43,447 nt of DNA from CAYFQH01 sp964345215 (GCA_964345215.1 CAYFQH010000015.1:1-43447); one strand, 5' to 3'. Positions 16,456-25,530 are shown, counted from the first letter of the stretch. Notes: a model not told the origin generated them from the letters alone. Made by a program: numbers and translations.

Positions 16456-17846
16456 TTGAATTTGATAAAAAAACCAACTTGATTCAACAGTACCACCATA
16501 AGTATCCCTTGCAGGATGTAGCGGAGCCCAATTTATACCGGGATATTTTCGACTACGAAAATATTCCCAAAATTTCTTTTAACAACCGCTTAACTCCCAT
16601 GAACATGCCCGAGGAAATTTGGGTAACCGACACCACTTTTAGAGATGGCCAGCAAAGCGTATCTCCCTTTAATCCTAAGCAAATTGTTAGCCTGTTTAAA
16701 TTAATGGCAAGGCTTGGGGGCCCTAAGGGGCTCATCCGCCAAAGCGAGTTTTTCCTTTACACCAATAATGACCGTAAAGCCCTTGAAGCCTGCCAGGATT
16801 TAGGCCTGTCCTTTCCAGAAATTACCACCTGGATACGGGCCAACGAAAAAGATTTTGAGCTGGTAAAGAAGGCTGGGGTGGCCGAAACAGGTATTTTGGT
16901 TTCCTGCAGCGACTACCATATTTTTAAAAAAATGCGCTTAACCCGTAAGCAGGCCCTGGATAAATACCTGGCCATTGTAAAAGCGGCCCTTAATCAAGGT
17001 ATCCGCCCCCGCTGCCACTTTGAAGACATTACCCGGGCCGATTTTTACGGCTTTGTTATTCCCTTTGCCACAGAATTGATGCACCTTAGCCAGCAAAGCG
17101 GTATTCCTATCAAAATTCGTGCCTGCGATACCATGGGTTACGGCGTAAGCTACCCTGGAGCCGCTCTTCCCCGCAGTGTTCCCGGCATTATTTATGGCCT
17201 GCATCACTATGCAGGGGTTCCCTCTGAGTGGCTTGAATGGCATGGTCACAATGATTTTTATAAAGTAGTGGCCAACGCAGGTACTGCCTGGCTTTACGGA
17301 TGTGCCAGCATTAACTGCTCTTTGCTTGGTATTGGCGAGCGTACGGGCAATTGCCCACTGGAAGCCATGCTAATTGAATATCAATCTCTAAGGGGCACCC
17401 CCGATGGAATGGATTTAACCGCCATTACCGACATTGCCGATTATATGCAGGAGGAAATCGGTCTTGAAGTCTCTCCCCGTCAGCCTTTTGTAGGCCGCTA
17501 CTTTAACGTAACCCGGGCCGGTATCCACGCCGACGGTATGCTTAAAGACGAAGAAATTTACAATATTTTTGATACCACCACCATTTTAAACCGCCCTGCC
17601 AGCGTAGCCATCGACAGCCATAGCGGCCTGGCCGGCATTACCCACTGGATTAACCACCACTTTAAACTGAAAGGCGGCCAGTGTATTGAAAAAACCGACC
17701 CCCTTATCACTTGCCTTCACGATGAAATACAGGCACAGTATGCCCTGGGAAGAAACACCGTAATGGGCATTGAAGAGCTGGAAATCCTTGTGCGCCGCTG
17801 CGATTTAGAGCGCTACGAGCGGCTTCTTTTTAAAAAAAGTAAATAA
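16452..17846 (+). CDS. Re-citrate synthase / homocitrate synthase-like DRE-TIM enzyme
   Basis: A 464-residue DRE-TIM metallolyase-fold acyltransferase. The divalent-metal site is clear: TDTTFRDGQQS (Asp65), HGHND (His264, His266) and GERTGN (Asn300). It lacks the C-terminal leucine-binding regulatory domain of LeuA and is longer than typical NifV. Clostridium kluyveri Re-citrate synthase belongs to this same superfamily. An oxaloacetate-producing aminotransferase overlapping it, and an aconitase 6 kb away, make oxaloacetate plus acetyl-CoA to citrate the most attractive role. Homocitrate or isopropylmalate synthesis are the alternatives. The ATG overlaps the previous stop by four bases. There is an N-terminal extension of about 50 residues before the first barrel strand. 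Confidence 0.75.
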   Translation: MIEFDKKTNLIQQYHHKYPLQDVAEPNLYRDIFDYENIPKISFNNRLTPMNMPEEIWVTDTTFRDGQQSVSPFNPKQIVSLFKLMARLGGPKGLIRQSEFFLYTNNDRKALEACQDLGLSFPEITTWIRANEKDFELVKKAGVAETGILVSCSDYHIFKKMRLTRKQALDKYLAIVKAALNQGIRPRCHFEDITRADFYGFVIPFATELMHLSQQSGIPIKIRACDTMGYGVSYPGAALPRSVPGIIYGLHHYAGVPSEWLEWHGHNDFYKVVANAGTAWLYGCASINCSLLGIGERTGNCPLEAMLIEYQSLRGTPDGMDLTAITDIADYMQEEIGLEVSPRQPFVGRYFNVTRAGIHADGMLKDEEIYNIFDTTTILNRPASVAIDSHSGLAGITHWINHHFKLKGGQCIEKTDPLITCLHDEIQAQYALGRNTVMGIEELEILVRRCDLERYERLLFKKSK

Positions 17847-17860
17847 ATCCTCCTTTTTCT

Positions 17861-17909
17861 TTGACAACTGCTTTTAACCATGTTACCATGCAAAAAAGCA
17901 GTTGTTTTC
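17861..17909 (+). terminator. Terminator with an embedded promoter-like sequence
   Basis: ACAACTGCTTTT (17864-17875) pairs with AAAAGCAGTTGT (17894-17905) and is followed by TTTC, ending the aminotransferase operon. The same DNA reads TTGACA (17861-17866), 17 bases, TACCAT (17884-17889), a plausible promoter for the SGNH gene whose start lies in the 3' arm. Confidence 0.6.
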
Positions 17910-17940
17910 ATTTATAAATAAACCTAAGGGAGGAATGCCC

Positions 17941-18576
17941 ATGGCCCCTGTTTTTGAACAAGGCGATGTAATTTTATTCCAGGGGGACTCTATTACCGAC
18001 TCTGGCCGAGATCCTTTTGTGTTTGAAGATTTGGGCAATGGGTATCCTTACCTTTGTGCCGCACTTTTTAGTGCTCAATACCCTCAGCTTGAGGTTGCCT
18101 TTTTAAACCGGGGCATCAGCGGCAACCGGAGCATTGATTTGGTAGAGCGCTGGGAAGAAGACTGTATTGATTTGCAGCCCGACTGGGTTTCTATTTTAAT
18201 CGGCATTAATGACACCTGGCGCCGATATGACTCAAAAGATGAAACAACCGCTGCAGCTTATGAAGAAAACTATCGCAACATTTTAGAACAGGTGCGCATG
18301 CGCACCAAGGCAGGGCTCATTTTGTGCGAACCTTTTTTACTTCCTTATCCCCACGATCGTAAAGCCTGGCGGGAGGATCTAGACCCTAAAATTCATGTAG
18401 TGCGTAGCCTGGCTGTTGAATACGGCGCCATTTATATCCCCTTTGACGGTATCTTCGCCCAAGCCGCCACTTATCAAGACTTTTCGTACTGGACAAAAGA
18501 TGGGGTTCATCCCACCACCGCCGGCCACGGGCTCATCGCCCGCCACTGGCTCAATAGTGTAAAGGCCGCCTTTTAA
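17941..18576 (+). CDS. SGNH/GDSL hydrolase (lysophospholipase L1-like esterase)
   Basis: This 211-residue hydrolase shows all four SGNH blocks: Ser17 in QGDSITD, Gly58 region in NRGISGNRS with Asn62, GIND at 88-91, and the Asp187/His190 dyad in DGVHP. The fold is used by carbohydrate esterases that remove acetyl groups and by small lysophospholipases; the substrate cannot be told. There is no signal peptide, so it should be cytoplasmic. The frame opens earlier, but AAGGGAGG at 17926-17933 lies seven bases from the ATG at 17941; an ATG six bases earlier is too close. A secreted serine hydrolase follows after 19 bp, probably in the same transcript. Confidence 0.9.
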   Translation: MAPVFEQGDVILFQGDSITDSGRDPFVFEDLGNGYPYLCAALFSAQYPQLEVAFLNRGISGNRSIDLVERWEEDCIDLQPDWVSILIGINDTWRRYDSKDETTAAAYEENYRNILEQVRMRTKAGLILCEPFLLPYPHDRKAWREDLDPKIHVVRSLAVEYGAIYIPFDGIFAQAATYQDFSYWTKDGVHPTTAGHGLIARHWLNSVKAAF

Positions 18577-18595
18577 CAACAGGAGGATTTAACAA

Positions 18596-19819
18596 ATGAT
18601 TTTTTTCCATGGCCTAAAAAACTTTCTTCAAAAAAAACTGTCCCTCTTTATTCTCCCCCTTTTTTTGCTGTTTACATTTTTTCTTCCTGTTTTTTTGGCA
18701 GCAGCCGAAAATAACTCCTTCTCTCCCCAGGGGGCTGTACAAGCTAAAGAGGTGGCCAAGGTTTTTTCAAACCGTAAAACCGTTGGTGGGGCCTTTGTGG
18801 TGGGCTTTAAAAGCAATCTTATTTACGAACAGTACTACGGCTACGAGCATAAGTCAAACCAAACCCCTGTTACCGCCGATACCCATATCCGGGTGTCCTC
18901 CATTACTAAAATGGTTACTGCCATTGGCGCCATGCAGCTGGTCGAACAGGGGCTCATCGATTTAGACGAGGACATTTCAGCCTATTTGGGCTTTCAGGTA
19001 AATAATCCTTATTACCCTAATGTGCCCATTACCGTAAGGCAAATATTAACCCATACCTCCACCTTAAACGGCCCTGTTGGTGGCAGTGGTGAGCGGGATT
19101 TAGAAGAGGTTATCGGAGGGGGTAAGATTAAAAAGAACTTTTTAAATAAAAAACCAGGATCAACCTACAAATACTCAAACTTTGGCTATGGGGTATTGGG
19201 CTCCATTATGGAGGCGGTAAGCGGCGAGAACATTAATCACTATATGCAGCGCCATGTATTTATCCCCCTTGGTATTGACGCCGCCTATCACCCTACTTTT
19301 TTAGCTAACCAAAACCACCTGGCTACCACCTACGAAAAAGGTAAGGTCTTTAAAACAGGCAAGGCTTACTTAAATGGCTACAGCCTTTTTGATGGCGAAG
19401 TAAGCCCCAGCCACCATTATTTAATCACCTTTGGCAACTTGTGGATTAAGGCCACGGATTTAACCAAGCTGCTGATTGCCCTGTGCGGCAACGGCAGTTA
19501 TAACGGAGTGCCGATCCTGGGGGAAGAAACGGTTCTATCTATGCGGGAAGACCAGCAGGGCAAGGGCAGTGTAACAGGTCCAAGCATTTACGGCCTTGGT
19601 ATAGAACGGGTTACCTCCCTTTTGCAAAACCGCCTGGTTTACGGCCATCAGGGTATGAGCCGGGGTATGATGGCCAACGCCTATTTTGACCCCCAAACCT
19701 CCCTGTGTTTTGCGGTGATTACCAATGGGGCCAACCAAACCCGGGAAAACACCATTAGCCTTTTAGCCCGAAACCTCACCCCACTAGCCTACGACATTGC
19801 CGGCATCACCATGGATTAA
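18596..19819 (+). CDS. Secreted beta-lactamase-fold serine hydrolase (class C / PBP4* type)
   Basis: This 407-residue protein has a long signal peptide (hydrophobic about 15-34, likely cut near LAAA-EN at 37). It then has the serine beta-lactamase-like catalytic set: S102-I-T-K105 (SxxK), Y193-S-N195 (YxN) and H351-Q-G353 in place of the KTG motif. HxG is usual for the esterase and D-aminopeptidase-like members, so peptide or ester hydrolysis outside the membrane is likelier than beta-lactam resistance. AACAGGAGG precedes the ATG. It is paired with the SGNH hydrolase, suggesting joint use in wall or nutrient hydrolysis, which is inference. No clear terminator follows before the leuS leader. 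Confidence 0.88.
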   Translation: MIFFHGLKNFLQKKLSLFILPLFLLFTFFLPVFLAAAENNSFSPQGAVQAKEVAKVFSNRKTVGGAFVVGFKSNLIYEQYYGYEHKSNQTPVTADTHIRVSSITKMVTAIGAMQLVEQGLIDLDEDISAYLGFQVNNPYYPNVPITVRQILTHTSTLNGPVGGSGERDLEEVIGGGKIKKNFLNKKPGSTYKYSNFGYGVLGSIMEAVSGENINHYMQRHVFIPLGIDAAYHPTFLANQNHLATTYEKGKVFKTGKAYLNGYSLFDGEVSPSHHYLITFGNLWIKATDLTKLLIALCGNGSYNGVPILGEETVLSMREDQQGKGSVTGPSIYGLGIERVTSLLQNRLVYGHQGMSRGMMANAYFDPQTSLCFAVITNGANQTRENTISLLARNLTPLAYDIAGITMD

Positions 19820-19925
19820 GCCTGCTAAAAAAGCGAAGTTTATTTTATTGGTTTTGCAACTATCTTTGGCAGCACCCTCGCCTAAAAAAAGTCGAAACCT
19901 TCCTTTTTATATAAACCCTTTCCCC

Positions 19926-19954
19926 TTTACTTTTTTCTGTTTTACCCTTATACT
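19926..19954 (+). promoter_or_regulatory. Candidate promoter of the leuS T-box leader
   Basis: TTTACT (19926-19931), 17 bases, TATACT (19949-19954). Transcription would start near 19961, immediately before the first T-box stem. The remaining bases from 19820 show no gene and no clear terminator. Confidence 0.6.
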
Positions 19955-19960
19955 AATGGA

Positions 19961-20182
19961 GCATGAACTGTGAAGGAGAACGTTTTTTTAAGGTTTGCAG
20001 AGAGTCGCCTGGCTGGTGAAAAGGCGAAAACCAACAAAAAACTGCTCGCTCTTGAGTTTCCTAATCTTTAGGCGGCTGCGCCCGATATTGCGCTATGAGG
20101 TGGTAAAGCCTTTGGCTTTACAAGCAAAGTGGTACCGCGGAACAAAGGTTTCGTCTTTGACAATAAAGATGAAACCTTTTTT
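19961..20182 (+). ncRNA. T-box riboswitch leader of leuS
   Basis: The leader has the AGAGAG...CTGGCTGGTGAAA stem I apex (19999-20020), the conserved T-box AAGTGGTACCGCGG (about 20127-20140) whose GGT pairs with the tRNA 3' end, and a terminator (AAAGGTTTCGTCTTT at 20144-20158 with 20165-20179, then Ts). CTC leucine codons occur at 20045-20047 and 20049-20051 in the specifier segment; which one is read was not resolved. Uncharged tRNA-Leu would prevent termination and switch on leuS. Confidence 0.92.
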
Positions 20183-20208
20183 GTATAAACAGAAAGGAAG
20201 ATGAACCC

Positions 20209-22629
20209 ATGGCAACTTTAGTTCCCTATAATCCCGCCGCCATCGAAAAAAAATGGCAGAAGGTATGGGCTGAAAAACAACCTTTTAAAAGCGACGACCA
20301 TTCCACAAAACCCAAGTTTTACGCTTTGGTGGAATTCCCCTACCCTTCCGCTCAAGGCCTGCATGTAGGCCACCCCAGGCCTTATACAGCCCTGGATATC
20401 GTAGCCCGCAAACGGCGGATGAACGGCTATAACGTGCTGTTTCCCATCGGCTGGGATGCCTTTGGCCTGCCCACGGAAAACTACGCCATTAAAAATAAAA
20501 TTCATCCCCGTATTGTAACGGAACAGAATATTGCCAACTTCAGAAAACAATTACAGCGCATCGGTTTTTCCTTTGACTATACAAGGGAAGTGGATACCAC
20601 CGATCCTAACTATTATAAATGGACCCAGTGGATTTTTTTAAAGCTGCTAGAACATGGTTTGGCCTACAAATCCGAAATGCCTATTAACTGGTGCCCCAGC
20701 TGTAAAACGGGCCTGGCCAACGAAGAAGTGGTTGGGGGCGTTTGCGAGCGCTGCGGCACCGAGGTTATCCGCAAGGTCAAAAACCAGTGGATGCTTAAGA
20801 TTACCGATTATGCCCAAAAGCTCTTAGACGGCCTTGACCAGATTGATTTTATCGAAAAAGTCAAAACCCAGCAGCGCAACTGGATTGGCCGCTCCCAAGG
20901 TGCCGAGGTGGACTTCGCCATTACCGGCACGGGGGATACAATACGGGTGTACACCACCCGCCCGGACACTTTGTTTGGGGCTACTTATATGGTTTTATCC
21001 CCGGAGCACCCCCTCCTTAGCGTTTGGTCTGGCCGCATTGAAAACTGGGAAGATGTACTAGAATATCAAGAAAAATCCGCCCACAAGTCGGACTTTGAGC
21101 GCACCGAATTAAGCAAAGATAAAACAGGTGTGCCCTTACAGGGGCTATCCGCCATAAACCCTGTAACTAAAAAAGAAATCCCTGTTTGGATTTCTGATTA
21201 CGTGCTTATGTCCTACGGCACCGGGGCCATTATGGCCGTTCCCGGCCACGACGGGCGGGACTGGGAATTTGCCAAAAAGTTTAACCTGCCCATTGTTGAG
21301 GTGGTAGCCGGCGGCAATATTGAAGAAGGGGCCTTTGAAAACATTGAAACAGGCACTATGGTGAACAGCGGGTTTTTAAACGGCTTAACCGTTGAAGAAG
21401 CTAAAAAGGCCATTATTGATTATTTGGTTCAAAACCACCTGGGCGAAAAAAAGGTGAACTTCAAACTTCGCGACTGGGTCTTTAGCCGCCAGCGCTACTG
21501 GGGCGAGCCCATTCCCGTTATTCACTGCCCGCAATGCGGTATTGTGCCCTTAAAAGAAGAGGACCTGCCCCTGGTATTGCCTGATGTAGAAAACTATGCC
21601 CCAACTGATACCGGAGAAAGCCCCCTGGCAGAAATGACCGACTGGGTAAACGTGGCCTGTCCCACTTGCGGCGGCGCCGCCAAGCGGGAAACGGACACCA
21701 TGCCCCAATGGGCCGGCTCCAGCTGGTATTACCTGCGCTACTGCGACCCTCACAATAACGATGCCCTGGCCAGCCAGGATGCCCTTAATTACTGGATGCC
21801 TGTAGACTGGTATAACGGAGGCATGGAACACACCACCCTTCACCTGCTCTACAGCCGGTTTTGGCACTTGTTTCTTCATGATATTGGTGTGGTGGCCGCC
21901 CCCGAGCCCTACCAAAAGCGTACCAGCCATGGCATGATTTTAGGGGATAACGGCGAAAAAATGTCTAAATCCCGAGGCAATGTAATTAACCCTGATGATG
22001 TAATTGACGAAATCGGCGCCGATGCCTTTAGGATGTACGAAATGTTTATGGGCGCCTTCGACCAGGCCATTCCCTGGTCCACCACCGGGGCCAGGGGTTG
22101 TAAGCGCTTTTTAGACCGGGTTTGGCGCCTGCAGGAAATGACCGATGATTCCATAAACTATAGCAAAGACCTGGCCCCCGCAGTACATGAAACCATAAAA
22201 AAAGTTGGGGATGACATTGAAAAACTAAAGTTCAATACTGCCATTGCTGCCATGATGACCTTGGTGAACGACATTTATGCCAAGGGCCGTGTAACCAAGG
22301 GCGAGCTTAAAACTCTCCTGCTCCTTTTATCCCCCGTATCCCCCCACATCTGCGAAGAGATATGGGAAGCTCAGGGCTTTGCAGGCCATACCTGGGAACA
22401 GCCCTGGCCCCAGTACGACGAAAAGGCCATGGTGCGGGCAGAAGTGGAAATTGGCATACAAATTAACGGCAAACTCCGCGGCAGGGTCATGGTACCCTCC
22501 AGCCTTACCAAAGAAGAGGGGGAAACAACCCTTCTTACCCACCCGGAAATTGAACCCATGCTGGATGGCAAAACCATTCGCAAGGTCATTTTTGTGCCGG
22601 GGCGGCTGCTGAATATCGTGGTTGGATAA
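20209..22629 (+). CDS. leuS: Leucyl-tRNA synthetase
   Basis: An 806-residue class Ia synthetase that charges tRNA-Leu. The ATP-binding HVGH is at 52-55 and KMSKS at 584-588. The CP1 editing region lies between, with TTRPDTLFGATYM and the GTGAIMAVPGHDGRDWEFA block. The zinc-knuckle CPSC...CERCG lies near 162-183, and the anticodon-binding domain and a small C-terminal domain (INGKLRGR) complete the protein. Length and layout are standard for bacteria. AAAGGAAG lies eight bases before the ATG, downstream of the T-box terminator. Neighbours are unrelated, so it is expressed as a single gene ending at a strong hairpin. Confidence 0.98.
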   Translation: MATLVPYNPAAIEKKWQKVWAEKQPFKSDDHSTKPKFYALVEFPYPSAQGLHVGHPRPYTALDIVARKRRMNGYNVLFPIGWDAFGLPTENYAIKNKIHPRIVTEQNIANFRKQLQRIGFSFDYTREVDTTDPNYYKWTQWIFLKLLEHGLAYKSEMPINWCPSCKTGLANEEVVGGVCERCGTEVIRKVKNQWMLKITDYAQKLLDGLDQIDFIEKVKTQQRNWIGRSQGAEVDFAITGTGDTIRVYTTRPDTLFGATYMVLSPEHPLLSVWSGRIENWEDVLEYQEKSAHKSDFERTELSKDKTGVPLQGLSAINPVTKKEIPVWISDYVLMSYGTGAIMAVPGHDGRDWEFAKKFNLPIVEVVAGGNIEEGAFENIETGTMVNSGFLNGLTVEEAKKAIIDYLVQNHLGEKKVNFKLRDWVFSRQRYWGEPIPVIHCPQCGIVPLKEEDLPLVLPDVENYAPTDTGESPLAEMTDWVNVACPTCGGAAKRETDTMPQWAGSSWYYLRYCDPHNNDALASQDALNYWMPVDWYNGGMEHTTLHLLYSRFWHLFLHDIGVVAAPEPYQKRTSHGMILGDNGEKMSKSRGNVINPDDVIDEIGADAFRMYEMFMGAFDQAIPWSTTGARGCKRFLDRVWRLQEMTDDSINYSKDLAPAVHETIKKVGDDIEKLKFNTAIAAMMTLVNDIYAKGRVTKGELKTLLLLLSPVSPHICEEIWEAQGFAGHTWEQPWPQYDEKAMVRAEVEIGIQINGKLRGRVMVPSSLTKEEGETTLLTHPEIEPMLDGKTIRKVIFVPGRLLNIVVG

Positions 22630-22654
22630 TCCTTTGTAAGTAAGAAATAGACTA

Positions 22655-22689
22655 AAATCACCTCCGGCTAATTCAGCTGGAGGTGATTT
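22655..22689. terminator. Bidirectional terminator between leuS and ferritin
   Basis: AAATCACCTCC (22655-22665) pairs with GGAGGTGATTT (22679-22689), with extra internal GCT/AGC pairing in the loop. T-rich tails occur on the minus strand and weakly on the plus strand, serving both convergent genes. Confidence 0.75.
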
Positions 22690-22723
22690 GGCTTTACATA
22701 TCAATTCTTTTATTTTTGCTTTT

Positions 22724-23215
22724 TTAGCCTTCCCGTTTGCCCATTTTGCTGTCCATATGGCGCAAGCCATTACCGCAGGTGGCAAACAGTTCGTAGTTGC
22801 GAATATTGTCCATCGCCGTTACTTCTTCTTCCATCTGTTCTTCTACAAACCAGGCCAGCATCAATTGGCTGCGGGCATCTTTTTCTTCAACAGCTGCATT
22901 GTAAAGCTTGTGTATGGAAGCGGTAATCAGTTTTTCATGCTCATAAGCCGCCACCAAGGGTTCTTTAAAATTTTGATAATTTGCGCTGGGCTTGCCAAGA
23001 GCCTCAAAAGTCACGTCAATGTCGTTGTCAAAGCAAAAAGTACGGATGCGCATGGCATGGCTCCACTCTTCCTTGCTCTGCATCTCATACCAATGGGCAA
23101 AGCCTTTCAGCCCTTCCTTTTCGTAGTAATTGGCCATTTCCATATACAGGTATCCGGAAAAGATTTCAAAATTAATTTGCTTTAGTAAGCCTTCCTTCAT
23201 GTTTTCGCTAATCAT
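22724..23215 (-). CDS. ftnA: Ferritin (non-haem, FtnA type)
   Basis: A 163-residue four-helix ferritin. The ferroxidase ligands are recognisable: Glu in INFEIFSGYLYMEMANYYE, the ExxH pair in SKEEWSHAMR, and EEQMEEE on helix D. It assembles into a 24-subunit shell that oxidises and stores iron and protects against peroxide. A GTG four codons upstream coincides with the AGGAGTG ribosome binding site itself, so the ATG at 23215 (MISENMKEG) is the better start, 9-11 bases away. A promoter lies about 120 bp upstream. No Fur or PerR box was recognised. It is monocistronic, facing leuS. Confidence 0.95.
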   Translation of the reverse strand: MISENMKEGLLKQINFEIFSGYLYMEMANYYEKEGLKGFAHWYEMQSKEEWSHAMRIRTFCFDNDIDVTFEALGKPSANYQNFKEPLVAAYEHEKLITASIHKLYNAAVEEKDARSQLMLAWFVEEQMEEEVTAMDNIRNYELFATCGNGLRHMDSKMGKREG

Positions 23216-23332
23216 TGGGCGATACACTCCTTTTTATTTTTTTATAATGGGTAAACTTTTTAAAGAGCTGCACCATTGAGGCTTAATCGATTTATTTATG
23301 AAAAGCCCCTGGGCTGCCCCTATCTAAGCTTT

Positions 23333-23361
23333 ATTATACCATTTTTGAGGACTGCAAACAA
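23333..23361 (-). promoter_or_regulatory. Candidate ferritin promoter
   Basis: Minus strand: TTGTTT (23361-23356), 17 bases, perfect TATAAT (23338-23333). The leader of about 110 nt contains a GC-rich hairpin-prone stretch (AGCCC/GGGCT near 23304-23315). The rest of the 23216-23565 interval holds only this and the aconitase promoter. Confidence 0.55.
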
Positions 23362-23482
23362 CTTTATCTTATAAACAGGCTTAACGTAGGCCTCTTGTGT
23401 TAGCAAACTCAATTTGGACTTCCCCTTTTTTTCCCTGACGGCGTTTCCATTGCATTATCCCTGTTCTTTTTTATCCCCATCA

Positions 23483-23512
23483 TTGACAGGTTTTCCTTCT
23501 ATTTCGTATACT
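23483..23512 (+). promoter_or_regulatory. Candidate aconitase promoter
   Basis: Perfect TTGACA (23483-23488), 18-base spacer, TATACT (23507-23512). The start near 23519 leaves a 47-base leader with GGAGG at 23551-23555. Confidence 0.65.
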
Positions 23513-23565
23513 CAATACAGTTGTTATTTTACTAACTCATTGCCTTTTATGGAGGACTTTTGGAT

Positions 23566-25488
23566 ATGAACATGACGGATAAAATTTTAAAGGGCCATCT
23601 GGTCACCGGCAACCCTTCCCCAGGAGAAGAAGTGGCTATTGCCATTGACCAAACTCTCACCCAGGATTCTACCGGCACCATGGCCTATTTACAGTTTGAA
23701 GCCCTGGGTATTCCCCGTGTGAAGACCCGGCGCTCGGTGGCTTATATTGACCATAACACCCTGCAAACAGGTTTTGAAAATGCCGATGATCATTTATATA
23801 TTCAGTCTGTTGCTTACAAACATGGGGTTTACTGTTCCAAACCCGGCAACGGCATTTGCCATCAGGTTAATTTAGAGCGTTTTGCCGTACCGGGCCAAAC
23901 CCTGCTGGGCTCCGACAGCCATACCCCCACCGCCGGGGGCATGGGTATGCTGGCCATTGGGGCCGGGGGGCTGGATGTGGCCCTGGCCATGGCCGGAGCC
24001 CCTTACTACCTGCGCTATCCTGAAGTGGTGAACCTTCACCTTAAGGGCAAACTTTCCTTTGGGGTAAGCGCTAAGGATATTATATTAGAGGTTCTGCGCC
24101 GCTTAACGGTAAAGGGTGGTGTGGGCAAGGTTATGGAATACACAGGAGAAGGGGTTTTAAGCCTTTCCGTACCTGAGCGGGCCACCATTGCCAACATGGG
24201 GGCGGAACTGGGGGCCACCACCTCCCTGTTCCCAAGTGATGAGGTCACTAAAGCCTTTTTAAAGGCCCAAGGGCGAGAAGGGGATTATATCCCCCTCTTC
24301 CCCGATGAGGGGGCTCAATATACCCAAAGCCTTACCATTGATTTGGCTGCTTTAACCCCCATGGTAGCCAAGCCCCACATGCCCGATAACGTAGCCACCG
24401 TAAAAGAAGTGGGTCCCATTCAAATCGACCAGGTGTGTATCGGCTCCTGTACCAACTCCAGCTACTTAGACATGATGCGGGTAGCTGCTATTTTAAAAGG
24501 TAAAACCGTCCACCCCCATGTTTCTTTAATTATTGCCCCGGGCAGCAAACAAGTGCTGACCATGCTGGCCCAAAACGGTGCTTTGGCCGATATGATTGCC
24601 GCCGGAGCACGGATTGCCGAAAGTGCCTGCGGCTTTTGCATCGGCATGGGCCAAAGCCCTCCCACCAACGGGGTAAGCCTGCGCACCAGCAACCGCAATT
24701 TCTACGGCCGTTCGGGTACTGCCAGTGCCCAGGTGTATCTGTGCGGGGCGGAAGTGGCTGCCTTTTCCGCCATTACCGGGGTTTTAAGCGACCCAAGGGA
24801 GTTAACCCTCTCTCTAGACGTGCAGATGCCCGAAAGATTTTTCCTTCAGGATAATTTAATTCTTCCCTCTGCAAAACCAGGGGATGAAGGAGTCCAGCCC
24901 GTTCTTCGGGGCCCCAACATTCAGCCCTTCCCCATGGGAAAAAGCTTAAAAGATACCCTTAAAGGCCAGATCCTTTTAAAAATGGAGGACAACATTACCA
25001 CCGACCATATTATGCCCTCTTCGTCCAAACTTTTGCCTTACCGCAGCAATATTCCCTATTTATCCGATTATTGCTTAACCCCGGTAGACCCCACCTTTCC
25101 CAAAAGGGCCAAGGAAGCAAAAGGGGGCTTTTTGGTGGCCGGTCAGAACTACGGTCAAGGTTCCAGCCGGGAGCACGCAGCCCTTGTGCCCTTGTATTTG
25201 GGTATTAAAGGGGTGCTGGCCCTCTCCTTCGCCCGAATTCATCAGGACAATTTAATCAACAACGGCATTCTTCCCCTGGTCTTTGAAAAAGAAGAAGACT
25301 ATACCTCCATTAACCCGGGAGATGTGCTGTTTTTACCCCGCATCAAGGCTGAACTTGAAAAAGGCAGCCCCCTTATTACCTGCGAAAATCAAAGTCAAAA
25401 GACCTGCTTTTCCTTAGGCCTTGCCGTATCCCCCCGCCAGCGGAAAATGCTTTTAGCCGGGGGAGCTCTGGCCGTTATGCAAGGCTGA
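23566..25488 (+). CDS. Aconitate hydratase, Aquifex-type single-chain form
   Basis: A 640-residue aconitase interconverting citrate and isocitrate. The iron-sulphur cysteines are Cys295 in IGSCTNSS and Cys355/Cys358 in ACGFCIG. The swivel domain is fused at the C-terminus (GQNYGQGSSREHAAL, then ARIHQDNLINNGILPL). The length of about 640 fits the compact Aquifex-type group rather than the roughly 900-residue AcnA. Members of this group can be hard to tell from homoaconitase or fused LeuCD; the combined evidence favours aconitase. GGAGG at 23551-23555 serves ATG 23566 (ten bases) or a TTG at 23560 (four bases); I prefer the ATG. It may extend the pathway begun by the citrate-synthase-like enzyme at 16452. 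Confidence 0.9.
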   Translation: MNMTDKILKGHLVTGNPSPGEEVAIAIDQTLTQDSTGTMAYLQFEALGIPRVKTRRSVAYIDHNTLQTGFENADDHLYIQSVAYKHGVYCSKPGNGICHQVNLERFAVPGQTLLGSDSHTPTAGGMGMLAIGAGGLDVALAMAGAPYYLRYPEVVNLHLKGKLSFGVSAKDIILEVLRRLTVKGGVGKVMEYTGEGVLSLSVPERATIANMGAELGATTSLFPSDEVTKAFLKAQGREGDYIPLFPDEGAQYTQSLTIDLAALTPMVAKPHMPDNVATVKEVGPIQIDQVCIGSCTNSSYLDMMRVAAILKGKTVHPHVSLIIAPGSKQVLTMLAQNGALADMIAAGARIAESACGFCIGMGQSPPTNGVSLRTSNRNFYGRSGTASAQVYLCGAEVAAFSAITGVLSDPRELTLSLDVQMPERFFLQDNLILPSAKPGDEGVQPVLRGPNIQPFPMGKSLKDTLKGQILLKMEDNITTDHIMPSSSKLLPYRSNIPYLSDYCLTPVDPTFPKRAKEAKGGFLVAGQNYGQGSSREHAALVPLYLGIKGVLALSFARIHQDNLINNGILPLVFEKEEDYTSINPGDVLFLPRIKAELEKGSPLITCENQSQKTCFSLGLAVSPRQRKMLLAGGALAVMQG

Positions 25489-25492
25489 TTTC

Positions 25493-25517
25493 ATGCCCAT
25501 GATATTGGGCATTTTTT
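25493..25517 (+). terminator. Rho-independent terminator after the aconitase gene
   Basis: ATGCCCA (25493-25499), loop TGATAT, TGGGCAT (25506-25512), then a T-run, four bases after the stop codon. Confidence 0.85.
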
Positions 25518-25530
25518 AATAAAAACCTTA

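Noticed and set aside
18596..19819. Beta-lactamase resistance gene linked to the BlaI-type regulator
   Set aside because: It lies 9 kb away, has HQG instead of KTG, and no BlaI operator precedes it, so hydrolase of the esterase/peptidase type fits better.
23228..23565. Fur or PerR box near the ferritin and aconitase promoters
   Set aside because: No TGATAAT-like inverted repeat of adequate quality was found.
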